Assembly (NCBI GenBank): GCA_037133395.1
Contig: JBAXOG010000059.1
Coordinates: forward strand, 1-27,300
Direction: 5' to 3'
Length of the DNA: 27,300 nt
From: CAIZQW01 sp037133395
GTDB lineage: Bacteria; Verrucomicrobiota; Kiritimatiellia; RFP12; UBA1067
The notes beneath the pieces were generated by a model. It had not been told where the DNA came from. It made no database searches and worked only from the letters and a program-made list of their open reading frames with translations. The position numbers and the translations under genes were made by a program. Shown here piece after piece: positions 1 through 8,408 of the stretch. How positions within the stretch are numbered: the stretch's first letter is position 1; each line of letters opens with the position of its first letter.

Positions 1-1
1 A

Positions 2-2395
2 ACAACATCGCATGAACAAAAAATTATTTATGATTATATCCGCCATCTCTTCTTGGAACATAAGGCGGTGAATATCGATGCCATGGTGTCCGATATTGCT
101 GGATGTATGGGACGAGGTGTGCTGATGGCAAAAGGCGGAATGGAAAAAGACGAACGTTTTGTCCAATATTGCGGTGAGATCGCATCCCTGCGCGATAAGA
201 TGAGTCAGGCCTCGTTTGCTGATTGCCAGAAGATGTGGGTCCAGGCGCGTCAACTGTGGCGCCAGGCCGTGCTGCTTCAAAAGGGCGTTGATTTTGACAA
301 CGTGGTTCTGTATACGCGCTACGGCTTTCACCATAAGCCCAATGTGTGCGGCATGATGACTGCCTGGTCTCATAAACCTGGCGGTGATATTCTCTCGGTG
401 AGCATCAAGGATGGCAAGGCAACGCCTATCACAGAAGGTAAACTGGGAGCAGGACATTTTCAGGGTATGGACCTCTGGTACGATGCAGATAAGGTCGTCT
501 TCTCCTTTGCAACGCAACCTGTCTGGCCGGTCTTCCCTGATAACAAGTATCCGACCAAATGGCCCGAGGCTGGATCGCACAATGACAACTATGCCTACGA
601 GTATCGAGAGACCATGGAGCCTCTCCATCTGTATGAAATTGATTTGAAGACAAAGAAGACGACGCAACTGACGGATCATAACTATTGGAGCGACACAGAG
701 CCTGTCTACTTGCCTTCGGGGGAGATCGTCTTTTCGTCAGACCGCTTTGGACATTCGCCCTCTTGTGACAGCGTGAACAATGATCTCAGCGACCAGAATC
801 TGTTTACACTCACAGCAGATCGCAAGATTGTCCGGCGCTTAGCAAATCACAAGGATATTGATATGACTCCGCGCGTGTTGCCCAATGGTTTGATCGCTTA
901 TTTGCGCTGGGAATATCAGGAGCGCAACTTCATGGATGTCCACTCCGTCTGGACAATCAAACCCGACGGGGCCATGGCGGATGCGCTCTTCAAGCAGCAC
1001 CTCTTCCAGCCGCATGGTGTCCGTCAGGCAACCGGCATCGGTGATGGGACGCGCATGATCGCTATTGCGACAGGGCATCACAGCTTGCCGCAAGGTCCTC
1101 TGGTATTGCTCAATCCGGCTACAGGCATCAACAGTCCTGAAGGCTTGGAAGTCTTGACCCAAGGTATGCGCGTCAATGAGGGCGGTGTACCCGGAAAGCC
1201 TCCAGCAGAGGGCGGACGCAAAGAGGTTGCAGGTTTCTATACAGACCCCATCGCGCTTTCGCCCACCGGTTACATGGCTTCTTATGCGTTTTTGAGTCCT
1301 CCTGCACGCCACTATCGCCATGAAGCTGGCGATGTCGATAGCAATGGCTACGGTGTCTATCTCGTGGATGTTCATGGCAACAAGGAGTTGCTCTATCGTG
1401 ACGTCTTCATGGGCGCGTATGCGGCGCAGCCGCTGCGTCCGCGCAAAAAACAGCCGATCCTTGCCAAAACCACAGACCGCACCAAGAACTATGCTACGTG
1501 TGCGATTCCCGATGTTTATAAAGGGATTGAAGGGGAGAAGATACGGCGGGGCACCATTAAGTACATCCGCATCTCCGAGGCGCTCCCGTGGCCGCTTCTG
1601 CCGCGCGAGGGTGTGAAACGTTGGGTCTCGGGGGGGACCAATCACGACAAGGGCGCGACGCGCTGGTGTCCGGTGCGTGTCATCGGCATTGTGCCTGTGG
1701 AGGCGGATGGCTCAGCTTATTTCAAGGTGCCGATTTCGGATAATGCCTCAGTCTATTTTCAGGCACTGGATAGCGATTTTATGGAGGTGCGGCGCATGCG
1801 CTCTAGCGTCTCCTTTGCACCTGGCGAGCAGCGGAGTTGCAATGGGTGTCATGAGACGCGTAACAATACAGAGTTGATGAGTTCAGGCGTTGCACTCACG
1901 GGCAAGCCTGCCGAGCCTGTGCCTCCGGCGTGGGGCGCTGCTAAGCCTATTGACTTTGATCGCGACATCCAGCCCATCTTCACGAAGAACTGCGTCTCCT
2001 GTCATGGTGGAGAAAAGCCGAAAGCGGAGTTTGATTTTTCCGCGGGCAAAGCATTCCGGACGGTCCGTGATAAGCAGTTGGTTGTCTTGTCAAATGCCTT
2101 CGGCGGAAATGGGGCGATCTCGGAACCCTATCAGTTCGGTTCGCCTGCAAGTCGTCTGACAAAGGCGATCCGCAATGAGGCGCATCAGAAACATCTGAAG
2201 CTCACATCGGAGGAATGGCTGGCCATGGTCACCTGGGTGGACGCCAACATTCCCTATACCGGCAAGATGTTTCACAAGCGACTGCTGGACGGACGTAAGA
2301 ACGTCTGGGCTGAATACGAGTGGACCGATCCCTGGGCCTATCCGACCGAAGAGCCAGCAATGGGCGTGCGCGTTGCGAAAGGGATGATTGAGTAG
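2..2395 (+). CDS. HzsA-related secreted c-type cytochrome-like protein, 5' partial
   Basis: The reading frame is open to the left edge, so the true start is upstream; a TTG at 53 and an ATG at 83 are only internal candidates. The product resembles the HzsA-related family (homologues of the hydrazine synthase alpha subunit found widely in PVC genomes). The middle shows beta-propeller, TolB-like strands, for example TEPVYLPSGEIVFSSDR (about 695-750) and TPRVLPNGLIAY (about 865-900). Two CXXCH haem-c motifs follow, CNGCH at 1838-1852 and CVSCH at 1991-2005, and the C-terminal part looks like a small cytochrome domain. It is expected to act outside the cytoplasm, but the signal peptide would lie beyond the window. 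A DUF1848 gene follows 8 bp downstream. No hzsB or hzsC is visible, so a true hydrazine synthase role is not supported; substrate and redox partner are unknown. Confidence 0.8.
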   Translation, partial: TTSHEQKIIYDYIRHLFLEHKAVNIDAMVSDIAGCMGRGVLMAKGGMEKDERFVQYCGEIASLRDKMSQASFADCQKMWVQARQLWRQAVLLQKGVDFDNVVLYTRYGFHHKPNVCGMMTAWSHKPGGDILSVSIKDGKATPITEGKLGAGHFQGMDLWYDADKVVFSFATQPVWPVFPDNKYPTKWPEAGSHNDNYAYEYRETMEPLHLYEIDLKTKKTTQLTDHNYWSDTEPVYLPSGEIVFSSDRFGHSPSCDSVNNDLSDQNLFTLTADRKIVRRLANHKDIDMTPRVLPNGLIAYLRWEYQERNFMDVHSVWTIKPDGAMADALFKQHLFQPHGVRQATGIGDGTRMIAIATGHHSLPQGPLVLLNPATGINSPEGLEVLTQGMRVNEGGVPGKPPAEGGRKEVAGFYTDPIALSPTGYMASYAFLSPPARHYRHEAGDVDSNGYGVYLVDVHGNKELLYRDVFMGAYAAQPLRPRKKQPILAKTTDRTKNYATCAIPDVYKGIEGEKIRRGTIKYIRISEALPWPLLPREGVKRWVSGGTNHDKGATRWCPVRVIGIVPVEADGSAYFKVPISDNASVYFQALDSDFMEVRRMRSSVSFAPGEQRSCNGCHETRNNTELMSSGVALTGKPAEPVPPAWGAAKPIDFDRDIQPIFTKNCVSCHGGEKPKAEFDFSAGKAFRTVRDKQLVVLSNAFGGNGAISEPYQFGSPASRLTKAIRNEAHQKHLKLTSEEWLAMVTWVDANIPYTGKMFHKRLLDGRKNVWAEYEWTDPWAYPTEEPAMGVRVAKGMIE

Positions 2396-2403
2396 AAAAA
2401 AAG

Positions 2404-3375
2404 ATGAGATGGAATATCGGAAAATTGAAACTTGAGGATGGCAACACGGATTTGGTTTTTCCAGTTTCAAAAGCTCCCGTCATCATCTCTGCTAGCCGTG
2501 CAACTGATATTCCAGCATTTCATTCCGCTTGGCTGAAAGAGCGGCTTGAGGCTGGATTCGTGGAGAGGATCAATCCCTTCAATCAGAAGCCCAGCATCGT
2601 CTCCTTTTCAGAGGCACGCGTCTTCGTCTTCTGGACCAAAAATCCGAAGCCCATGTTTCCGCTGTTGGATTTTTTGGCTGAACGAAGACTTAACTATTAT
2701 TTCCAGTTCACTCTGAATGATTATGATGCGGAGGGTTATGAGCCAGGCGTCCCGAAACTTAAGGAGCGGATCGAGACGTTCATGGCATTATCAAAACGCT
2801 TAGGCAAAGATCGAGTGATTTGGCGCTTTGATCCGCTGTTGCTGACGGACAAGGTCTCGGTGGATGATCTCCTCAAGAAGGTCGAGCGTGTCGGGAATCT
2901 GATTCATACTTACACCTCCCTCTTCGTCTTTAGTTTTGCGGATATTGCTGGCTATAAAAAGGTTCAAAAGCATTTGAGTAGTGCGGGCGTGCAGGCACGC
3001 GAATTCACAGTTCCCGAGATGCAGTCCTTTTCCGCTGGCGTGCAACAGCTCAACCAACACTGGGGACTTTCTATTTCCACCTGCGCAGAAGCGATTGATC
3101 TGGATGCGTATGGGATTGAACATGGCTGCTGTATCGATGACCGTCTGCTTATCAAGCTTTTTCCGCAGGATGCCAAGCTGATGGCCTTCCTTGGCTATGA
3201 ACAGGGATTGGGAGGGGGGTGGGTTCCTATCGCAAAAAAGCGAAAGCTGAAAGATCCGGGACAGCGTAAAGCCTGCGGCTGTATCGTCAGTAAAGATATT
3301 GGCAACTACGACACCTGCTCGCATGGCTGTGTCTATTGCTATGCCTGTAAAAACTCTACTTCAGCAACTTGGTGA
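2404..3375 (+). CDS. DUF1848 family protein with C-terminal cysteine cluster
   Basis: A 323-residue protein with the family's N-terminal signature (VIISASRATDIPAFHSAWL) and middle motifs VFWTKNPKPMF and YYFQFTLNDY. The C-terminus holds C291-x-C293 and then C305-x3-C309-x2-C312, the same spacing as the radical-SAM iron-sulfur motif but at the wrong end of the protein; the family description notes this likeness. The function is unknown; an iron-sulfur or radical-SAM-like activity is inference. The ATG is 8 bp after the stop of the HzsA-like gene, in an A-rich stretch with only a weak ribosome site, so the two are probably cotranscribed. The last 20 bp overlap the 3' end of the convergent rhaB. 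The conserved part ends at CYA, and the last nine residues (CKNSTSATW) are encoded largely inside that overlap. Confidence 0.86.
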   Translation: MRWNIGKLKLEDGNTDLVFPVSKAPVIISASRATDIPAFHSAWLKERLEAGFVERINPFNQKPSIVSFSEARVFVFWTKNPKPMFPLLDFLAERRLNYYFQFTLNDYDAEGYEPGVPKLKERIETFMALSKRLGKDRVIWRFDPLLLTDKVSVDDLLKKVERVGNLIHTYTSLFVFSFADIAGYKKVQKHLSSAGVQAREFTVPEMQSFSAGVQQLNQHWGLSISTCAEAIDLDAYGIEHGCCIDDRLLIKLFPQDAKLMAFLGYEQGLGGGWVPIAKKRKLKDPGQRKACGCIVSKDIGNYDTCSHGCVYCYACKNSTSATW

Positions 3376-4861
3376 AGCGTGCGTAGGCGGTGCTCCAGGC
3401 TTCGGTATTTTCAGGCTTGAAGGTGGAGATCGGGAAGGCGGACTTGATGAGCGGCATGGCCGTCTTCAAATCAGGAATGATGCCTGCGCCGATAGCCTGG
3501 ACCATAAGGTTGCCCACCGCTGTCGCTTCCTTTGGTCCGGCCAAAACTGGCACGCCGATGGAGTTTGCGGTGAACTGGTTGAGCATGGGATTGTTACTAC
3601 CGCCGCCGACGATATGAACCGCCTCTGTGGTGGTGTCGGTCACGCGGTTGATGGTTTCGTTCACGTAACGATACTTGAGCGCAAGGCTCTCGTACACGCA
3701 ACGCAAAATGGCGGCGCGATCTTGTGGTGCCGTCTGCCCTGTTTCGGCGATGAAGGAGCGGATCGCGTCTTCCATGTTCTTGGGATTGTAGAAGCGCTTG
3801 TCATCCGGATCGATGAAGGCTGTGAAGGCAGGGGCCGTAGGCGTGATGGAATCGACTTCCTTCCACTCCATACGCTTGCCGTCGGCGATTTCCCAGACGC
3901 GCAGGAGTTCCTGGACGATCCAGGTGCCCATGCAGTTGCGCAGGAAGCGCGTATTGCCAATGCCGCCTTCATTGCTGAGACCGAAGCTCATGGCATCTGG
4001 TGTCGTGATCGGCTTGCGGATGAGTTTGCCGACGAGGGACCAGGTACCGGAACTGATGATGAGCGACTTCTTGGTGTCCTTGACAGGCGCTGCGGCAAAG
4101 GCGCTGGCCGTATCATGCGAACCAATGGCGATCAGATCCACTTCATTGATACCGATGGATTCCGCCAGTTTCGCGTGGAGCTTGCCAATCTTGGTGCCTG
4201 GCTTGACGATCTCGGGCATCAGAGACTTCTTAATGCCGAGCGCCTTGAGCATTTCTGAGCTCCACTTGCCCTTCTTGGCGTCCATCATTTGTGTGACACT
4301 GGCGAAGGTGGAGTCAATCGCGGTGCATCCGCCGAGGTAGTAGTAGAAGAGCGCAGGGATGGGCAGGTAGATGCTGGCCAGCTTGAGTAGCTCGGGGCGG
4401 CGTGTGGCGGCCCAGAGCATCTGATTCGACTGGTTGAAGGGCTGAAAATGGTTTCCGGTGATCGCATAGACGCGTTCGGCGTTGATTCGGGACTTCACTT
4501 CATCGCACATGGTGTCGAGACGGTGGTCGCGATAGCAAAAGACCTTGCCGATGGTGTCGCCGTCCTTGGTCAGAAAATGACCGTCAGCGCCCCAGGTGTC
4601 AATGCCGATACCGTCGAGGTGCGGTCCGAACTGACGTTTGGCGGCCTGAAGTCCCTTGACGATGTTCTGGTAGATGTAGGTGTCATCCCAGTGGGTGCGC
4701 TCCGTGATTTGGCCGGTGCGGTCTGCGCCAAAGAAGGAGACTCCTTCATGGGCAAAGCGATGCACTTCTTCCATGCGGAACGTCTTGTCCGAGAAAAAGC
4801 CTACAAAACATTTGCCACCCGATGCGCCAAGATCAACTGCGAACAATTTTTTTTCATTCAT
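3356..4861 (-). CDS. rhaB: Rhamnulokinase (FGGY family)
   Basis: A 501-residue cytoplasmic sugar kinase that phosphorylates L-rhamnulose at O-1 in rhamnose catabolism. Visible motifs are the N-terminal phosphate loop AVDLGASGGK (residues 8-17), GIDTWGAD (86-93), GSHDTASA with D250 as the expected catalytic base, ISSGTWSLVG, the rhamnulokinase-like NEGGIGNTRFLRNCMGTW, and the C-terminal adenosine motif IVGGGSNNPMLNQF. Length agrees with the family (about 480-500). The start ATG has a GAGG ribosome site 8 bases upstream (complement of 4869-4872). It lies 49 bp after pcnB on the same strand and may be read through from it. No rhamnose isomerase, aldolase or regulator is next to it, so the rest of the pathway must be elsewhere. 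A different FGGY substrate (such as fuculose) cannot be excluded. Confidence 0.88.
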   Translation of the reverse strand: MNEKKLFAVDLGASGGKCFVGFFSDKTFRMEEVHRFAHEGVSFFGADRTGQITERTHWDDTYIYQNIVKGLQAAKRQFGPHLDGIGIDTWGADGHFLTKDGDTIGKVFCYRDHRLDTMCDEVKSRINAERVYAITGNHFQPFNQSNQMLWAATRRPELLKLASIYLPIPALFYYYLGGCTAIDSTFASVTQMMDAKKGKWSSEMLKALGIKKSLMPEIVKPGTKIGKLHAKLAESIGINEVDLIAIGSHDTASAFAAAPVKDTKKSLIISSGTWSLVGKLIRKPITTPDAMSFGLSNEGGIGNTRFLRNCMGTWIVQELLRVWEIADGKRMEWKEVDSITPTAPAFTAFIDPDDKRFYNPKNMEDAIRSFIAETGQTAPQDRAAILRCVYESLALKYRYVNETINRVTDTTTEAVHIVGGGSNNPMLNQFTANSIGVPVLAGPKEATAVGNLMVQAIGAGIIPDLKTAMPLIKSAFPISTFKPENTEAWSTAYARFTKLLK

Positions 4862-4910
4862 GATGATACCTCGTTAGTTTTATTGCTTGGTAAAAATAAA
4901 AAGAGGGTTA

Positions 4911-6335
4911 TTACTCGCCACCAAATTCTGTTGGCAATGGCGTAGCTAGCTGCTCTGCAGGCCTTCTTGTGTGCGGATGACGTTGCTCATTCAAAGGGCG
5001 ATTTGTGTTCCTTTGCCGATTACGATGCGACGAGGGCTTTGCGGGGGGAGCATCTTCTGCGACAACAGTGAAGGCGGCTTCCGGCGATTCTGGGTTGACT
5101 TTTTCTTCGTCGATATGACGATGGGCAGCTTCCCACTCTTCGTTGTAATAGGCTTGCCAGGCATGTACTTTTGTCAGATCGTTCCCTTCGGCAGTCTGGA
5201 CGATGCGGTAAAGTGCGAGTGCTTCTAAAAAGTCAGGATGGCGCACAAAGTTTGCAAAACGTTTTGAACCCTTGACGGGCACGTCTGTAAAACGACGGTG
5301 AAAATCGAGCAGGGCAGCAGCCGTAAAGAATGTCATTTTGGGAATGTGCAGACGTTCTGATAGCGTAGAAAGGATGGAACGCGAAATATGCTGATAATTA
5401 ACTCGGCTTTGCGGCATGCGCGCCAGCTCACTTTTTTGCTGACCATCAAAGAACGCATAATAGAGGCAGGCTGTACGGAGACCATTGGATGCGTTTTCCG
5501 AGACAGGATCAGTATCCAGCGCGTGCAGATATTTCCAAATAGGTGCATGTTTGTTCCCTGAGGAACGAATATGTTCGTCCAGTTCGGGGAGCAGATCTTT
5601 GAGCAGTTCAAGATCCCATAAGAGACGGAAAGCTTCACTTGATTTGCTGTACGTGAAGAGCCGATAAATTTCTTCGCAGACACGCGGGACCGAAGCGTTT
5701 AAAATATCAGAATGATGCGTCAAGATCGCCTTACGGCTGGTACGGTCGATTGTGAAGTCGAGGCGTGCAGCAAATTTAACGGCGCGCATCATGCGGACCG
5801 GATCTTCTCGGAAGCGGATATTCGGGTCGCCGATGCAACGGAGTTCGCGCTTTTCTAAGTCTTTAAGGCCACCTACGTAATCAATCACTGAAAAGGTCTT
5901 GATGTCATAGAAGAGACCATTGACCGTAAAGTCACGACGCTTGGCATCTTCCTCGGGCGTGCCAAAGGTGTTGTCTTCGGCTTGATAAAGTCCATCCGTA
6001 GCTTCGTTTTCTTCTGGCTGACGACGAAACGTACTGGTTTCAATGACTTTTTTACCGAAAACGATATGGGCTAGACGAAAACGTCGACCAATGAGAAAAC
6101 AGTTTCTGAAAATTTTTCGAATTTCATTTGGACGTGCATTGGTACCTAAGTCGAAATCTTTTGGATGCCGCCCCAGGAGTAAATCCCTGACGCTGCCACC
6201 GACGAGATAGGAGATATACCCTGAGGTTGAAAGACGATAAAGAACCTTCAGTGCATCCTCGTCGATATTTGAGCGCGAAATACAGTGGTCGCTTCGTTCT
6301 CGGATGATTGGGCCTGTCTTGCGTTTGAAAAACAT
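4911..6335 (-). CDS. pcnB: Poly(A) polymerase / CCA tRNA nucleotidyltransferase, PcnB type
   Basis: A 474-residue class II nucleotidyltransferase. The signature YLVGGSVRDLLLG (43-55) is followed by KDFDLGTNA with catalytic D60 and D62. RNCFLIGRRFRLAHI, DAKRRDFTVNGL and IRFREDPVRMMRAVKFAARL are the typical RNA-binding and head-neck motifs. Position and wording of these motifs favour the PcnB (poly(A) polymerase I) branch over a dedicated CCA-adding enzyme, but sequence alone does not settle it. The C-terminal 60 or so residues are basic, Arg/Asn/Pro-rich and low in complexity (SSHRNRQRNTNRP), as in the basic tails of many PcnB proteins. The ATG has no clear ribosome site. The gene is upstream of rhaB on the same strand. 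Confidence 0.88.
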   Translation of the reverse strand: MFFKRKTGPIIRERSDHCISRSNIDEDALKVLYRLSTSGYISYLVGGSVRDLLLGRHPKDFDLGTNARPNEIRKIFRNCFLIGRRFRLAHIVFGKKVIETSTFRRQPEENEATDGLYQAEDNTFGTPEEDAKRRDFTVNGLFYDIKTFSVIDYVGGLKDLEKRELRCIGDPNIRFREDPVRMMRAVKFAARLDFTIDRTSRKAILTHHSDILNASVPRVCEEIYRLFTYSKSSEAFRLLWDLELLKDLLPELDEHIRSSGNKHAPIWKYLHALDTDPVSENASNGLRTACLYYAFFDGQQKSELARMPQSRVNYQHISRSILSTLSERLHIPKMTFFTAAALLDFHRRFTDVPVKGSKRFANFVRHPDFLEALALYRIVQTAEGNDLTKVHAWQAYYNEEWEAAHRHIDEEKVNPESPEAAFTVVAEDAPPAKPSSHRNRQRNTNRPLNEQRHPHTRRPAEQLATPLPTEFGGE

Positions 6336-6450
6336 AAATGAGTCAAAAAAAACGGGTTTTGATGAGACTTAATATCTCAAAAAGGCGTACCGAAAACAAG
6401 TAAACAAAGCGGATATTTTAAAGGCGCGATCATCGAGTGCCTTAGAAAAC

Positions 6451-8313
6451 CTAACTGGATAGGACCCCCAACGCTGTCGATACCTGTCCTAAAGGAGCGG
6501 ACACTTGAAACCCAGCTACCGCATTTCCAATGTGTTCCTTGATTTCACGAGCAATCTCAATCCCCTCTTTGACAGCGTCTTCCTTCGATGTTCGCTTGCT
6601 CATTCGGCTCAAAATAGACTCAGGTACCGACACGCCCGGAACATGCTTGTTCATGAAGTCGGCGTTCTTAAAGGACAATAACGGATAAACACCAACAATG
6701 ACCGGAATAGGGGTTGCGTGTTGAGAGGCCCGCTCTAAAAAGCGAAGCAACGCTTCCACGTCGAAAACCGGCTGGGTGATGGCATACTCGGCTCCGGCAT
6801 CAATTTTCGCGTGAAAACGGCTGATTTCGCGATCCATCTCTACAGCCAACGGATTAGCCCCTACGCCAAGGACCATGGCTGTCGGCTTGCCAATGGTTTG
6901 TCCGCCTGCGTCGAATCCATGATTTAAGTTGTACGCTAACTGCGTGAGACCAATGGCATCAAGATCAAAAACGCCGGTGGCATCAGGGTAATTTCCTAGT
7001 TTCGGTGGGTCACCCGTAATGAAAAGAAAGGTTTTTAGTCCTAACGCACATCCGCCTAACAAATCTGATTGCATGGCAATCAAATTACGATCCCGACAGC
7101 AATAATGGGGAATGGGCTCAATTTTGACTGCTTGCATCATTGAGAATGCCGTGGCCAATACGGAGAGTCGAGCACTCGCCCGTGGTCCGTCTGGCAAGTT
7201 GATAGCATCAATTCCCGCATCTTCGCAAAGCTTGCATTTTTCCAGAAAGTTCTTCATTCCAGCCCCGCTTTGCGGAGTCAGCAACTCAACGGAAGTCACT
7301 TTCACCCCAGCAGCCAGCTTCGCCGCAAAGGGAGATTTTTCCGCCAACGGTACGCTTCTTTCAGAGATAACAGGTCCGCTGCTTTCCACCTGAGCCGCTG
7401 GTGCTGAGGAAACGTGAAGAAAGGTCTTCACGCCACTCAGCGTACGAATCGCCCTCGCCGCCATTCGGATATGCGCGGGGGTGGTGCCACAACATCCTCC
7501 CACGCCACGGACGCCAAGCTCCACATATCGCTTGCCGTATTCGGTGAAATATTCAGGACTGTTGAGGTAAAGCATACGCCCCCCAACCTCGCTGGGACCG
7601 CCAGCATTTGGCATCACTACCACGGGTTTGATCGCAACTTCCATCGCCCTTTTGACAGAACCCAACATGTCAGCGGGCCCCCAACCACAATTCAGGCCTA
7701 TAATATCAACGTTCGGATCGGATTGAAGCCGACAAAAAATGTCTCGTTCAAACGTTTTCTCGGTTTCGGTGGATAGCGGTGCAGGCATATAAGAGGCCAT
7801 CACAGGCAAATGATGCTGACGTGCAAGGCGCGCCGCCATTTGCAACTGTTCCGCATCCGAAAACGTTTCAAGAACAACCAGATCAACTCCCTCGTCCGCT
7901 AAAACAGAAAGCTGTTCATCAAACGCGGCCTCCATGTCGGCTATCTGTTGACTCGAAAGTTTTTGCTCTGTAGAAAAGCACGGACCCACCGAAGCGGCCA
8001 CATAAACGTCTGTTCCAGCCGCCTCGCGGGCTAGACGAACAGCCGCACGGTTCATCGCCTCTACGCTGTCTGCTAAGCCATACGCCGCGAGTTTAATGCG
8101 GTTGGCGCCAAATGTATTGGTTTCAATGACATCCGCTCCAGCTTCAACATATTCTTCATGGATTCCCCGAATAAGCTGGGGCTGTGTCAGACTCAACTGA
8201 TCATAACAGACGTTTACAAAAACACCGCGCTGGTAAATTACGGTTCCCATAGCACCGTCAAAAATCAGGACATTAGATCTTATTTTATCAAGCAGTTTCT
8301 GATTTGTTTTCAT
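6451..8313 (-). CDS. Bifunctional homocysteine S-methyltransferase / 5,10-methylenetetrahydrofolate reductase (YitJ-like)
   Basis: A 620-residue fusion, the length expected for Bacillus YitJ-type proteins. Residues 1 to about 295 are a zinc-dependent homocysteine methyltransferase barrel: FDGAMGT, IETNTFGAN, GLNCGWG with C209, and VGGCCGTTPAHI with C274 and C275 as the other zinc ligands. Residues from about 330 form a MetF-like flavin domain (TSVELLTPQSG, FLFITGDPP, YAITQPVFD). It probably links one-carbon folate reduction to methionine synthesis in one cytoplasmic protein. I chose the ATG at 8313; an in-frame TTG three codons upstream (8322) is possible. Neither has a strong ribosome site. 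The 5' region before hrpA is only about 95 bp, too short for a full S-box riboswitch. Confidence 0.9.
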   Translation of the reverse strand: MKTNQKLLDKIRSNVLIFDGAMGTVIYQRGVFVNVCYDQLSLTQPQLIRGIHEEYVEAGADVIETNTFGANRIKLAAYGLADSVEAMNRAAVRLAREAAGTDVYVAASVGPCFSTEQKLSSQQIADMEAAFDEQLSVLADEGVDLVVLETFSDAEQLQMAARLARQHHLPVMASYMPAPLSTETEKTFERDIFCRLQSDPNVDIIGLNCGWGPADMLGSVKRAMEVAIKPVVVMPNAGGPSEVGGRMLYLNSPEYFTEYGKRYVELGVRGVGGCCGTTPAHIRMAARAIRTLSGVKTFLHVSSAPAAQVESSGPVISERSVPLAEKSPFAAKLAAGVKVTSVELLTPQSGAGMKNFLEKCKLCEDAGIDAINLPDGPRASARLSVLATAFSMMQAVKIEPIPHYCCRDRNLIAMQSDLLGGCALGLKTFLFITGDPPKLGNYPDATGVFDLDAIGLTQLAYNLNHGFDAGGQTIGKPTAMVLGVGANPLAVEMDREISRFHAKIDAGAEYAITQPVFDVEALLRFLERASQHATPIPVIVGVYPLLSFKNADFMNKHVPGVSVPESILSRMSKRTSKEDAVKEGIEIAREIKEHIGNAVAGFQVSAPLGQVSTALGVLSS

Positions 8314-8349
8314 GGCGAGCAAGTATAAAGCTCTCTATGCTCATCGTCG

Positions 8350-8377
8350 AGAATAAATATCCAGAATATAATTGCAA
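8350..8377 (-). promoter_or_regulatory. Candidate sigma70 promoter for the methionine/folate fusion gene
   Basis: Read on the minus strand: TTGCAA (8377-8372), a 16-base spacer, then TATTCT (8355-8350), about 37 bases before the chosen ATG. Sequence match only. Confidence 0.35.
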
Positions 8378-8408
8378 TGTTGTCCACTAAAATGAGGCAC
8401 ATCCATTC

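Noticed and set aside
12..71. ATG at 12 giving a signal-peptide-like MNKKLFMIISAISSW
   Set aside because: It is in another frame from the HzsA-like gene and stops after 19 codons; the correct frame is open to the edge and continues with residues that fit the protein, so the start is most likely upstream.
839..1645. 268-codon open frame antisense to the HzsA-like gene
   Set aside because: No recognisable motif and fully embedded in a strongly supported gene on the other strand.
2..2395. A genuine hydrazine synthase and anammox metabolism
   Set aside because: No hzsB, hzsC, hydrazine dehydrogenase or related genes are present, and HzsA-like proteins are common in non-anammox bacteria.
3299..4258. 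319-codon open frame antisense to rhaB
   Set aside because: It lies wholly opposite rhaB apart from the DUF1848 end, has no family motif, and its composition is what a G+C-rich complementary strand gives by chance.
8314..8408. SAM riboswitch before the methionine/folate fusion gene
   Set aside because: The space is too short and shows none of the S-box helices or a terminator; only a plain promoter candidate was seen.
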